A stretch of 64,000 nucleotides of DNA from Xanthostigma xanthostigma (GCA_963575645.1 OY754466.1:18268001-18332000), one strand, 5' to 3'; shown: positions 47,350-59,500, counted from the first letter of the stretch. Made by a program: numbers and translations. Notes: a model not told the origin generated them from the letters alone.

Positions 47350-47869
47350 AATAACGTCAGTTTTTGCTTGCAATTTTGCGAATTAGTGTTGTCGATGTAC
47401 GGTTTTTAAACCGCAAAAGCCGCTACTGCACACACGAATGCATTTTACTATTGACCTAGATAACTAATGTTCCTCTAATGCATCTCACTGAGACATCTCA
47501 CGATAAAATATGCAACTTCCTTTCTTGTTTGTTGATTTATGGTTACGTGTGAGCAGAAGTATATATAGGTATGTGATGATGATGATGCTTTGTTGATTTT
47601 ACTCTCATTTCTATATTTAAAATATCTGTCCGCATTTGAACTGTTTTCTTTTCAAGTTCCTCAGAGAAATGAAAGTATGATCCGAAATATGGCCCGATCA
47701 CAGAACAGTATTTACTGTTCTGTGGACACGATTCTGATCAAGACGATCGGTAAAAAAATTGGTTGTCTGTAAAGTCGGTTTACGGACGATAGTTTTACGC
47801 TCAGGCGGAACGTGACACTTTTCGGAACGTTACACTTTTTCGTGCATGCAGCCGGTGTTTTATCAATTT

Positions 47870-48040
47870 ATAAGACGTTATCACGTCAAAAGCCTTATTT
47901 ACAGGAATACAAAGTACATTTTGGCTTTTCATTTTTGTGCTAACCTCAAACGTAAAGATCTACTAAAAAGGATCATTTACAGGAATACGGAATACATTTT
48001 CACTTTTCGATTTTTGTACTAACCTCAAAACGTAAAGAAA
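47870..48040 (+). repeat. short decayed tandem duplication
   Basis: The segment from ATTTACAGGAATAC through CTAACCTCAAACGTAAAG (about 47895-47959) recurs at about 47976-48037 with several differences. It is preceded by the TAAGACGTTATCACGTCAAA block also found at 33.98 kb. Confidence 0.65.
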
Positions 48041-48599
48041 AGGAATTTTCCGAAATATCATGTGCGTGTCTGGCACTATTTTGAATGATTTTTGTAAAAT
48101 ATTTGACTCAAAAATGTGCATTTTTTTGGATATTTTGTACCTGTAACAATATCGTTTAAGTATTGTATAAGACTATATCTATAAACGTAGTGAAAATAAT
48201 TTTAGACCAAGGATCAGGTGTGATTTTCCATACCGCTAGTTTCGTTTGTTTTGCGATCAAAGCTTTTTCAATAGCAAAGTCGACAGCGCAGCGCATAGAA
48301 AAATCTCGTCTTTCGAATTATTGGAGAAGCAAAAACAAGTTCTTTTTTGAAACCCTAAATTATCTTTTTTGTAGGATAATATTTTTTTATGTCATCTTAC
48401 GAGAGTTTCCAAAGCATATCAGCTCATACTTAAAATGCAAATATTGTGAACTTTCCAGTCTTTCCATGGTAAGCGGTACTAAAAAGTTTTAGTGAATATA
48501 GAGATAAGTTGAATTATGATTGGGTACTTTTTTAAATGGTTGTGTCTTTATCGTGCCGTAGCAGTTATTTTGATAAAAAAAGATGCAAGGATGTACTAA

Positions 48600-49160
48600 A
48601 AAGTTCAAAGAAAACTCTATCAGCCAGTCTTCTCCATTACCAGTTTTTTGTTTCCCTTCTCTTTGTCAAAAGTGCGCAATTTTGTTATGAAAACTCATAC
48701 AGAGAAATGAGATCATTTTCTCACTTTTTCGTTTTACTAACATTCTTTGCTTGATGAAAAGTCTGGTTCATATAGAAAATACCAAATGTTTTCCATTACA
48801 GTTTTGTTTCAACCATTTTGACGTTTCAATTTCATATATTTGCGCAATTCTTGTCACGAAAAACAAAGATAAAATATAACCTCTTCCTTGTCAGTTGGAT
48901 GTTTTTGTTACACATTTGAACATTTCTTTTTTGGTTGTATAAAATTGTCTCTATTACCGCTTTTGTTTTTCCATTACTGCTTTTGTTTTACTATTTTGAC
49001 GCTTCTTTTCAACAGCTATGAAGAAGTCTGGTTCAAAGTTCTGATTTTTTTGTACTTTTTTGTAACTATGTTGACGACGTTTGTCTGCGATATATCCGTG
49101 CAATTTTGTTGTATAAAACAGTTTACTCTTAACGAAATACTTTCAGTTTTGTAGGTACAA
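48600..49160 (+). repeat. decayed repeat array
   Basis: Words recur in similar order: CCATTAC-AG/CTTTTGTTT near 48634, 48794, 48951 and 48971; GCGCAATT near 48672 and 48843; AAGTCTGGTTCA near 48758 and 49023. This looks like an old tandem array. The short frames across it (48163-49154) are probably by-products. Confidence 0.4.
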
Positions 49161-49523
49161 TAAAAGAACTACCTACTACTGCAGCCAGAGCTAACGTACG
49201 ATATTTTTTCGAAATTCAAAATGTAATTAAACAATTTAGCTTTATTTTTTACCACAGAACCTTTGCGTCAGATTAACTTGCGACCTAACGCTGTGCTTCG
49301 TTTGTTTTTAAAAACGAGCACACGCGTGCTGTGGTTCGTGTGTCGGTTTCGTTTCGTCAGTTGCGTTTTGTTACCGATAGATGGATCGTCAATAAGTTCA
49401 TTCTAAAAAAAAAAAAAAACAGTTGATTCGTAGACGAACGATTAATAGTTTTTAACTGGTTCGTTGAATCAACGCACAGCACAAGAAGACAATAAATTAC
49501 AGTGTATCTACTAAAGTAAACAT

Positions 49524-49856
49524 TAGAGCTGTAACAAACCGTATGTATTCGTTACTGAGTAACGGGTACATCGTCTGACTCGAAGTAACGAATCGTTACT
49601 TACAAATTCATTTCGTTACTCGCATTTGTCGTATCCATGTCAGTTCGACTCGTTTGATGCGGTTATACGTTATACGAACGAAGCCATAGTATGCGACGCG
49701 CCTCGATGCGATGGTACATGCTTGATACTGTTAGTACACGATTGTATGTCGTATGAAAAGTAACGAGTGACGTAACGATACGAAAGTAACGGGTACTGGT
49801 TCTTTAAGTAGCGAATATATACGGGTACACAATTTCTCGTTACTTTTACAGCTCTA
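49524..49856. mobile_element. 333-bp hAT-type MITE rich in GTTACG
   Basis: The ends TAGAGCTGTAAC...TTACAGCTCTA are flanked by the perfect 8-bp duplication GTAAACAT (49516-49523 and 49857-49864). The interior is full of CGTTACT / AGTAACG words in both orientations. Confidence 0.88.
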
Positions 49857-49949
49857 GTAAACATACTAAACACGTATCATCATTTTCTGGACGCACGTTA
49901 CGTTAAGAATATAATACCGGGAGATGTTTAAAACTTTTATAGAGGGTGA

Positions 49950-50362
49950 CCGTTAATTGCTCGTAATCCTCTCGGGTGAAGAAACTATGACTAATTTGGA
50001 ATTATTTAGTCTTATCACTTGAGGATCGGAAATGCGTCATTTTTTATGATAATGACACTTCTGTAAAGAATTTCTATTTTATTATTTTTTTTAATTTATT
50101 GTGAGTTTTAACACACAACAGTAAACTTCGTGGTTTTTAGCTTTAGGAAGGTTGGCCAATTAATAAGCTATCAGATCATGGAAAAATTCCGGCCAAAATG
50201 TGAGAATATTTTTTTTATTTTTAACTCCCAAAATTTGAATTTTTGTAAAAAGAAAACCCAAGTCGATTTTCTCGAAAATGACACATTTCCGACCCTCAAG
50301 TGGTTAAATCAATTCCAAATTAGTCATAGTTTCTTCTCCCAAGAGGAATACGAGCAATTACC
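49950..50362. mobile_element. MITE with ~80-bp inverted ends
   Basis: The left CCGTTAATTGCTCGTAATCC, running on to CTTGAGGATCGGAAATG, is mirrored at 50282-50362 (CATTTCCGACCCTCAAG to CGAGCAATTACC). A truncated copy is at 33.5 kb. The 103-codon frame at 50130 spans the interior and the right repeat and has no known domain. Confidence 0.75.
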
Positions 50363-51252
50363 CTGTAATCCCGATTGTGCTGATTGTCCAAATTTGCCTC
50401 AAGAAAAGTGGTGGTGCTTTGTGATTTATCATATTCTGTGAGGAAAAGTAGAAAATGCAATTCTTTTCCATCGAGTCTCGTACGTTGGCTCTGCCGGTAA
50501 CATGCAGACTATACGGGCTAAAACTATAAAAGCCAGACGGGACGACATATATAGTACAGCAGTGATTTTCACGCGATAGTGTTTAACATTTTTTTGCATT
50601 CGTTCATGTCATATTATTATGTCTGGTATGATTACGTGTTCGTGCCGCGGGGGCGAATGCACCGAGCGAGACAGACGCATACAGTCGGAAAAGAGTAAAA
50701 CGCGAACAGAGAGAAACAGTCACGGTGACGGTGTGTTTTATATCTGCGCCCACAATCCAAAGTAGCGCAATTCGATTTTTTTTCTTTGGTAATTTTTAAA
50801 ATTTATTTTCTTTAAACCTATTAATTATTGACTCCAATGACTCCCGATGACAGTGTCTGTAATCTGCGATCTCTCAATTTAAATCTCTTTTATTATTTTG
50901 TAATAAATCATATTTTCAGTTAATATTTTTAATGATAAACAATACCTGATTGACAGCGTCGATTTGGCCTCAGGGAATACCGAGACTTCTCCTGGTGGGC
51001 CGCCGATCCTCATCTCAGTGGGCTGGTCCGGTCCGGTTAACGTATAGCGGCGTGATTAGTTCATTTACTTAATTTCGAACAATTGTTTGACAATTTTCCC
51101 GGTAACTTTGCCGATTGATACTGAATAATGTCCCATGTTTTCAAGTTCGTTTGGTTTTGAATCGCTTGGATCAATTAACCTAAAAGATATATTGAAGTAC
51201 TATTCTTAAAATAATTCATTAAAATATATCGTCGTTGATTCTGTAATAGCTC
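50363..51252. other. no gene seen
   Basis: GC-richer stretches occur at 50630-50720 and 50955-51050. The second reads like a piece of an old retroposon but cannot be placed. A TATAAAAG box at about 50525 has no supporting exon. Confidence 0.4.
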
Positions 51253-51255
51253 TTA

Positions 51256-52044
51256 TAGGCCCCACTCACGATCAAACTTCATGCCACAGTTCAGTGTTCA
51301 GTGAAGTTGGACAGATTAATCGAAAGACTGACTGGCACCACACACAGTTCATGCAAACTGCTCAGTTTTTTAAATTTTTTGTGTTCAGTTTGGTTCAGTT
51401 GTTGGCATACACTCGTCGAGTATAGATACATAAGATATATTATATTATATACACACTATAATATTATACTATAGAGTATAGTTCATTAATAAGAACTAAA
51501 TGAGTAATTTAAATGGTGAGGATTGGCTGTCCAGAGCTATGGGATTGTATTTAAAACAGAGAAATAAGAAAAAAAAAAGAAGAATATGGGAGAAAAATTG
51601 GTTAGAAATGCGTGATTCAAGAAGTCATGTTTATTTGATTAATGAATTACATCTTGAGCCGCTTGATTGCAATAATTATTTACGAATGAATGAATTAACT
51701 TACAATTATTTACTGGAATTAGTTACCCTATTTATTAAGAACCAGGACACAAATATGTGAAAATCTATTTCTGCACAAGAAAGGCAGCAACATTGAGATT
51801 TTTGGCTTCTGGTTGTACAAAACACAGAACTCCAAAAACTGAACTGAAAAACACCCACACACACAACAGTTTACTTGAACACTGAACACTGAAGTCGTTC
51901 AAAAATCAAGATGCATTTGATGAGTTCATGCTTGACTTCAGTGTTGGTTTCAGTGTTTATTTGTCCCACACACTATCATGCTTCACTGAACTATAAGTTT
52001 GAACACTGAACTGTTGCATGAAGTGTGATCGTGAGTGGGGCCTA
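51256..52044 (+). mobile_element. PIF/Harbinger element, internally deleted
   Basis: The ends read TAGGCCCCACTCACGATCAA and its inverse, with inverted similarity continuing through CTTCATG and ACAGTTCAGTGTTCA. TTA (51253-51255 and 52045-52047) flanks both sides, the Harbinger-type target. The element is 789 bp against several kb for complete elements. It retains only the start of a transposase gene. Short tracts of TTCAGTGTT flank the gene remnant on both sides. Confidence 0.88.
51500..51760 (+). pseudogene. HARBI1-like transposase, N-terminal fragment
   Basis: The 86-codon frame reads KKRRIWEKNWLEMRDSRSHV, then LINELHLEPLDCNNYLRMNE and LLELVTLFIKNQDTNM before TGA. HARBI1-like transposases have the same order near the N-terminus: a RRxWVRPW block, an L-x-EL block, FxNYLRM, LLELV and a DTxMR end. 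The TGA probably replaces the CGA codon of the usual Arg. After it, ISAQER continues in frame. GCAACATTGAGATTTTTGGC (from 51787) then codes ATLRFLASG only in another frame, so a one-base shift lies at about 51785. The DDE catalytic core is missing. It cannot make an active nuclease. Confidence 0.8.
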
Positions 52045-52047
52045 TTA

Positions 52048-52650
52048 CGTGCATAATTGGCAGATTTTACGATTTTTAAATGAAAAGATTCAGGAAACAG
52101 AGCTCTATACACTAGTAATACCTCCAAATTAATTTTACAGTAACCAACAAGGGGAAGTAACTCTTATGTGAAAAGTTGTATCAAATAATTCCTCCCATGT
52201 GGCAATAAATCCGAAATTAACGTTAAATATTTTTTAAGAAAATACTTCGTCTTAATTAAACATGTATAGTGAAGATAAGTATGAATTAGTAATATACCTT
52301 TGAAATTGCTAGTTCTTACCATCCATTGCTGAAATAACCACTTTTTGGCCTTTCCTGCAAATTTTACTTTTTGCACATAAGAGGTATTACAGAACCAACG
52401 ACGATATATTAAATTTAAATGACTTCACGAGGAGTCCCGAACGATCTTGAGTTAATTTAGACACATTTTCCCAGCTCACCGTTCTTAGCGCTCGCGGTAA
52501 TAATATATTCATCGCTGCGATTCTTTTGAAGAAATCACCTCCTCAGCTTTTATGGGTTGCTATTCAAATAAAAAAATCCACAAGGTTAAGGATCCAAGCA
52601 CCCAGCCTGGATGATGATTACAACGAACCAGTCATAAGCGACTTTGTGCA
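52048..52650. other. AT-rich DNA, no gene seen
   Basis: Only a minus-strand 70-codon frame at 52164 with no motif, and mixed sequence after it. Confidence 0.5.
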
Positions 52651-52659
52651 GTGTCCGTG

Positions 52660-52850
52660 GATGTATAGTACGGGGTCATGTCTCTCTTGCATGAGAGGCG
52701 ATGCACTCTACCGGGGCTCGAACCCGGGCCCGCCGCCGGGTCGATACGGCGAGACGGTTTGCCCTTCCGCAGTCCGCGCGCATTAGGTACAACCGCACAC
52801 GGGTTCAATTCCCTCTCTCTATTATGTACTTCTGCATCACACTTTGTGTA
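52660..52850. other. GC-rich island with tRNA-like B-box
   Basis: The segment 52700-52790 is far GC-richer than its surroundings and carries GGGGCTCGAACCCGGG, a B-box/T-arm-like stem-loop. CTCTCTTGCATGAGAG just upstream could fold like an anticodon arm. A second weaker B-box-like CGGGTTCAATTCCC lies at 52799-52812. The spacing does not fit a complete tRNA. A SINE, an old tRNA pseudogene or foreign sequence are all possible. Confidence 0.35.
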
Positions 52851-52979
52851 TATGGCGCAGCTTACCGTCATTGAGCGGGTGGGTGGAGGAGGAGAGGTGA
52901 TTTTTTGCTGCTACTGCTGCATTGTCATCTCATACAACGTCCTCGAAGTGTTGTTGTTGTTGAGGTGGATCTAACACGA

Positions 52980-55182
52980 CGAGACATATCCTCTTTTCCG
53001 ACGTAGAAACACTCTTCTATATTCATATCAGTTTTTGAAAACTCGATGTTAACGTTTTATTAGACTACGAACGACAACTATTCGGTATATCCACTATTCG
53101 ATCGAATATCGAATACGTTTGATAAATATTATTTTGTTAATCAAAATAGTGGTCACGGAAATTCTCTGCTTTTAACTAGTTGTTCACTCTCTATAGATGA
53201 ACTACAAATTTATTCGGTTTTGAAGAAAACAAACATGATTTGGGATTTTCTGATTTATTATGAACCAGAATTTGTCCTTACTCACTACACGCACACAGGG
53301 ATATGTTTTCTTTGGCTCAGTTGATTGCTCCATGAGCTTTAAAACGAATAATTGATTTTTCATCATGTGACCTTGCCGAATATTTAATATTCGATTTGGT
53401 GTCTTATATATCTAGTATTCGTTGCAACACTACATACCTTTTACTGGTAGGATCACAAGTGCAGTTTTTTTTTATTTATGTTTTTTTTTTTCAATTTCCC
53501 GACGTCTCTCTTGACACATTTCTGCTCCCCAGGGAATAACGGCGACGATTTTAAGAACCGTGAAATGATCGACCGAATCTCACTTCTGAAATGCAAGTGC
53601 TTTCTTCATGGTCTAAGTTTTGTGTGTGGGTAGCGCAACTGAAACTATACATTCCTTGCCCGACCAGACACACTATCCATCCTTCTTCTCCCTCTCCCTC
53701 CCTCCCTCTCTCATTTTGTACATTGTACGTGTGCATATCTGCACGTTTATTGTAACAAATGGGATGATTTGCCAGCTCATTCGTCTTCCTTAAACATTCC
53801 AGTGGAGCTATCTTATCCGTTTACCTATATGAAACGAGTTTATTGGGGTTAGTGTACTCACTAACTTGCTACTCATTCCTGACTGTCTTTATTACTTACA
53901 GGAAGATCTATTTACCTGCTGGAAGAGAGATTATTATATAGACACTGTACATCTGAGATAATTAGCGTCTTTGTCTGAGAGGCGCAATTACACATTTTCA
54001 GAGGGAATCCCACTTCATGAATAATTTATTTTTCGTCAAATTTCGCTTGCAAAAAAAATACTAACAGTACCTACGTGTTTTTGTAGCCTCTTCAAGGGCT
54101 GAGAATAATCTTCTGCTTCAACATGGTCGAAAGTTTTAGTTACTTTGACTGAAGTAGCTTTACAATTTTCAATTTCTATCATTCCATATTTTACACATCA
54201 TTTGTAGCCATTTATCCTAAATTGATGCTCGTGTTCATCTTGGTGTGTTCGGGATGGTGATTAAAAATTTAAAGAGACTGAGTGGTATTACGCCTTGAAC
54301 TTCCAATCTCTCGGTAAATTGAAATTAAAAAAAAAATGGTTTTCATCTTCAAATATTCGGGATTTTTCTAAATACAGATATTGAAAAAAAGAAATTGAAT
54401 CATCCTGAACGCGCAGTCTTTCAGGAAACTTTTATTACATTGGGACTTAATTGTCTTTGAAATCAAACACCTTAGTGCGGTCATCTATCTGTCAAAATAA
54501 AACTAAGTACATTTTTTTACCGCCAGTGATTCCTTATTAATGCTTGGTTATCTGTCTTAACTCATCCCAGGTATCTTTTATTAATAAATATTTATACGCG
54601 GCCGTCCCAGGTAAAAACGTAACTTGTCTGGGCTTTAGTTTGTATGCAGACTCGTAAAATGTCACAGGGGTGGTCAACACATAAATATAGCGAGAGCAAA
54701 TAAAGGGAGGAAGGTGAAATGAAGTTCTAAACCAGTATTCTTTTGTAGGTACTACTAATAGAATTTTTGAAGTGAAACTTCTTATACAGCATAGCGCTGA
54801 CATGGGGTGTAAAATGAATTAGTGACGATGAAGTCATAGAAATTCAATATAAACAACGGCATTTTAATGCACTGTTTAAAATTAACAAATTTTGATAGGC
54901 GGAACAGCCCATTCGGCTATCAGCCCCAGACCTAATATAAGCAATAGTCGGACTCACGCACCGGGGGTTCCGTACACACTTTTAGGTATGTAAATAGTTC
55001 GTCGATCACAGGAATCGAGTCTTGAATATTTTTCCGGCTTTTCCGTTAGAAAACTGTTGTCCCCATACATATCGACAAAGGTTGCGGTCAGTTTGCCAAC
55101 TAAGCGTGTAATTGCACTGAGTTCAGATGGACTACTGAACTGTAAGTGTACTGTACCTTGCCTCTATATCTGAAGGCCGAAG
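52980..55182. other. no gene seen
   Basis: Mixed AT-rich sequence with a CCCTCTCCCTCCCTCC tract at about 53690-53712 and a lone GAAGTGAAACTTCTTA end near 54770. The minus-strand 88-codon frame at 54537 has no known domain. Confidence 0.45.
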
Positions 55183-55496
55183 TACCGTGTTGTATGCGAG
55201 AGTTCCCATATTATGTTGTATAAACGGACGCTTGTTTTGTATTAGAACTGTTACTGTGTACGTGCGTAGCATGTTGTTGCGGTTTAAAAACATTAATTGT
55301 TTGGGATGTAACTACAAATTTATGATTTTCGAATTTTTCCCTTTACTTGTGCTATAAGACATTGCTTCTTATGCCTTTCATTATTCTAGGTCAACGGGAA
55401 GGTTTTGATTCCCAAGAGTCTTGACAGACAGACAGACAAAGTGATCCTATAAGGGTTCCTTTTTTCCTTTTTGAGGTACGGAACTCTAAAAATAAA
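55183..55496 (+). repeat. Lepidoptera-type retroposon 3' end, copy 2
   Basis: Full-length counterpart of 18648-18952, with a GACAGACAGACAGAC tract and a TACGGAACTCTAAAAATAAA end. The start of similarity is the same in both copies (TACCGTGTTGTATGCGAGAG), so this may be a complete SINE-like unit rather than randomly truncated LINEs. Confidence 0.75.
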
Positions 55497-56374
55497 ACTT
55501 CTCAGAAGTGGGATTAAAACTTTGCTGATCACTCATTCAACTATCAATGTAAGTTTAACATTTTTATACAGAAAGTTGAACAGGTCTGATGCAAGTTGCA
55601 TACAAAATAATAATATAAAAAAAATAGCAAGGAACGGGTTTAATGACACCCGAGTTGCAATACAGAATAAACATTGCCACAGGCAGTCCGTGTGTTGTCG
55701 AACATGCATTTGGATGTATGAGGTTCTTTGTGGAGTCTGCTTCGCCACTCTCGCTTTCGATCGAAGACTGGACCACGCCGACGATGTGTCCGTGATGCAG
55801 TCTGCGAATTCCACGCACACACACACATAGAGAGTGAGAGAGACGTAGGTGTCCGGTCATACGCTGGCACTGACCATACATAGAAAAAACTCTTTCTCTT
55901 CTGATATTGAAACAAAAGCTTGTGTGGCCAAGAAACAAAACTGATCTTGTCACATTTGTGATAAAACATTTGAAATCATTAAACTTATCAATAGCCAAAC
56001 CCTTTCATGGTTGATGACAATGCCTTAACTTCCGCCATATTTTTTGACCACTTTTCATTTTGACAGGTGAAAAGTGATTAAATTTTGAAAAAAAAAAAGT
56101 AAATAGTAATTAAATGAGAAATATTATTTAAAGACGTGGTGCAACACTGTAGAAAAAAATTTCACTGCTTTGGAAGATAAATTTATGATACGTCAAACAG
56201 TAACTTTCCAACTAGTTCACATTTACTACCATCAGTTTTTCCCTGATAGTGGCACTTCAATCAGTCTCAATTGAGCACAAGTGTGTTTCTTCTATTGTTT
56301 TGTGTACTAATTTAGCATCGTTAATAAGATTGACTCTATTCAATAAATAGAGTAACTGTGATCCATTGAAGTTA
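55497..56374. other. overlapping chance frames, no gene
   Basis: Four frames of 97-144 codons overlap on both strands at 55471-55998. None shows a domain, and an (AC)n tract near 55814 contributes to two of them. Confidence 0.45.
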
Positions 56375-56567
56375 ATGATGAGTATTTGGAAAGAATTCCG
56401 TGGCATAAGAATCGAAAATATACTGATAACATGTGACAGCATTTGAACACTCTGAAGATGATACAAAACGTATCGAAACGTTAGTATTAAATGCAAGTTT
56501 AAAAAAGTCTCAGTATTGCTTCATTTTCGATCCTTATGCCACGGAATTCTTTCCAAATACTCATCAT
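56375..56567. mobile_element. 193-bp foldback with hammerhead-like core
   Basis: The 45-bp arms (ATGATGAGTATTTGGAAAGA onward) are near-perfect inverses. The loop holds CTGAAGA (56452-56458), a GATAC/GTATC stem around AAAAC (60-64 with 70-74), and GAAAC (56475). This order is that of a hammerhead ribozyme core. Penelope-like elements are known to carry hammerhead motifs. One extra T breaks the junction, and no stem III or cleavage site is clear. Confidence 0.6.
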
Positions 56568-59500
56568 CATCGTCAATAATATTTTGATTTAAATTAACAT
56601 AACCCTGGCAGTTGGTGATCCAAAAGCTCATTAACAGCCCTTTATTTTTCGTTGCAATGGTAAGAGACAGCACATATGACGAGGTTTTTTCCTATGACAC
56701 GAACACCCATATCACTGATATAGGTATATATAGTGTCAATTTTTACATATTCAAACTTGGTCTGTATAATTAGATGATCAATCAAGACTAGTTTTTCGAA
56801 TTTTTGTTTATTTAACACCCTAAAAACATTTTCCAGTACATTCAAAGATCACAAAAAAAATTTTTTTTTTCGTTAATATGGTCACTTTGAGAGAAAAAAA
56901 GTTTAGGAATTATTTTAACAAACAACCATTAACTAGATGCGAGTATATGGAAAAAAATGCTTTATTAAATTTTGTCATGAAAGTGTTAATATAAGATATT
57001 CATTGTAATTAATGTTTTGCTTTGCAAGCTTATAGCATAATATTGCCTGTATAATGGAAATTGCATTATGCACTATACGATAATGCATTTAATCAAGAAT
57101 ACTGATCAATGGCGATATCCATTTTATAGTGTCTAGACAGGGACAATACATATAGATACTTGCTGAATATTGTCATTAACCTAGCTCATTGTAATGTATT
57201 CGAATAGCTAGTGTAAATCTACTATTACCAACTGATTTTGATGTCGTAAAACTTTCAGTTTCTCTATTTTTCAACTTTCATTGTATGGGTTTCTGAGATT
57301 TTACTTTACTATGCGCCATCTACTCAGTGAACTATCCTATGCGAAGCGTCTCATATAGTAAAGCTACGTATGTTTGTAAATATTTATTGTTTTCTCTATG
57401 GAAGCTACACACGTCATTGAAAAATCTAAGAAGAAGCATGTTATGTGTTGTGCAGTACCTCAGCAGATCAAGTCTAAATTGCTGTTCCTCGGAAATATAC
57501 ATTTAAAATAAAACAACGAAACCTCGTACATTATCTATGCAAACGTGTCGCAAAGGGCGGCCATATTGAATATTTTGAAACGGACATCGCCTCCAGGTAA
57601 AACCCCAATAATAATAATAATAATAGTATTAGCGTTAAACTGTGTATCTTGTGTTCAATTCAATTTCTAAATTAAATTCTACTCTTCAAGTGTGATAGAT
57701 TGCATAATATAGACGTCCATGTGTGAGATTCTATCAGTCGGCATACACAAACCGACTGGGAGCGGCAAAATCCCAAAAAAAACTCTATTCCAATGTTTCT
57801 CTTGATGGAATTCAAATTTGCCGCCAACATTTTACAGTTTCCTCTTATTAATTGGCATGCGTTCAACCTACCTTGTAAACATTCCAAATGCATAACAGAT
57901 ATTCTTTAAAAGTATGACATAATATCATCAATAATATGATTTTGTTATCGAACCGTGTTATATACAAATTTAGTGAGAGTGAGTGAGATGTGTGCGTGGC
58001 CGTTCGCGCGTGTAGAAGCGAGACGGAACGATATTATTGTGCGAGTGTGTGTGTGCATACATAATAATTAGTAAAGAGGGAAATTAAGTGTGTTAGTAGG
58101 CCATTGCGCACACACTGAATCGACTGTATATTATGTCGTATGCACACACGGTTACTAATATAGTCTTCCGAAAGTAAAGTCTAGTCAAATCCGCGACTGA
58201 AGTCAATCGATATTATAAGAGGCGATGTATTTTATTCGTTGCGATGTCAACAGGAGTAATCTGAAATTGAACGTTATATTTTGGTTGCTTCAAGTTCAGC
58301 AAACAACGTTTTTCAGTCGCGTGAATTTAATCAAAATGAAAATAATCATCAGTTTACTGTTTTGGTACACGTAACTTTGCGATGATAGTGCTGTTACCAT
58401 AGTTTTGTGAATGGTAACTATGGTAACGGCATTTGTTAAGTCGCGTAGTTTCCTGTCCTGGAAATTAGGCGGCTGCGTAAGCAGGCGACATCTTTAATAA
58501 GATCCTTTGTTTGTTTTCTTGATGACCAAGAAATCTCTGAAAAATGTAAGTACAAAAAACCGAAAATAATTCTCTCCTGCGAAACTCGCGTCGAGAAAAA
58601 GTGTTGAGTTTCGGTGTTTTATGGTTAGTTTCAGTGTCTTCCCACCAAAGACTCAACTCCTTTTCAAGAGATTTATTAAATCTCTGTTCATGTTGGTTTC
58701 TTTGCCATTGGTGAAAACAATTGCAATTTGTTTTTCAACGTTCTTCTATTGTTATTTAGCTTCACGTTTTATTTTTGGACGAATATGTACTTGAAATGAT
58801 TGCAAATGATTTGACAATCCATAGACATAAAAGAAAATTGTTTTATGTTTCCATTCGACTGATTGCGTGCGTGGTTTGTGGCTATGATGACCCAACACAA
58901 CAACTGCTGCCGGTCGAATTATTAATAAGCGATTTCCAAACGCTGCTGCGGAAATCCGTCAAATATTTTTTAATTCACGTTTATAGATATTGTTCTGATG
59001 ATTCGTGACATTGATTTATATCCGGATTTGTGGCCACGTTCCCTAAAAAAAAGGGTGTTTTATAAATGCCTGTCTGTGCCATCATAACTCTTCAGTGGGT
59101 GGATCGATTTTGATGCTGTTTTCTTTGTACTACAGAACCGTTTACAGTTCTTCAATCGTAGATGTATATTCTGTAATTTTATTATCAAACAACGAAGGTC
59201 TTCGTATTTGAGACAAACATTGATACAACTTTTTACAGTTATTATAATATGGGTTAGGATAGGGTGTCAAAAATTCTTTATTTTAACACATACGATCGAG
59301 GATCAATAATTTTGCCTCGTGGTAGCGGATATTGCTTATATTAATTTGCATTGTAAAATGGCGGACTAGACTTTTTAATAACCATGACACTTCGGCACAT
59401 TAAGCATGATTTAATCTTTCCTGTAGCATTATTAATTGATTGTTTCTATTTGAATAACAATGTATTAATAAAGCGATTGCCCAATTTTGTAAGTGGAAAT

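Noticed and set aside
48163-48492. 109-codon frame as a gene
   Set aside because: No domain, composition typical of AT-rich chance frames, and it leads into a decayed repeat array.
11750-51110. Shared GTTTGACAATTTTCCCGGTAA near 11.75 and 51.09 kb
   Set aside because: Only about 20 bp match, with unrelated flanks; too short to call a repeat family.
52690-52740. Complete tRNA gene
   Set aside because: T-arm-like and anticodon-arm-like stems are present, but spacing, D arm and acceptor pairing do not fit on either strand.
52526-52974. Frames through the GC-rich island
   Set aside because: GC-rich DNA lacks stop codons by composition; three frames on two strands are open together and none shows a domain.
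55471-55998. Four overlapping frames of 97-144 codons
   Set aside because: They overlap on both strands, have no domain, and two of them depend on an (AC)n tract.
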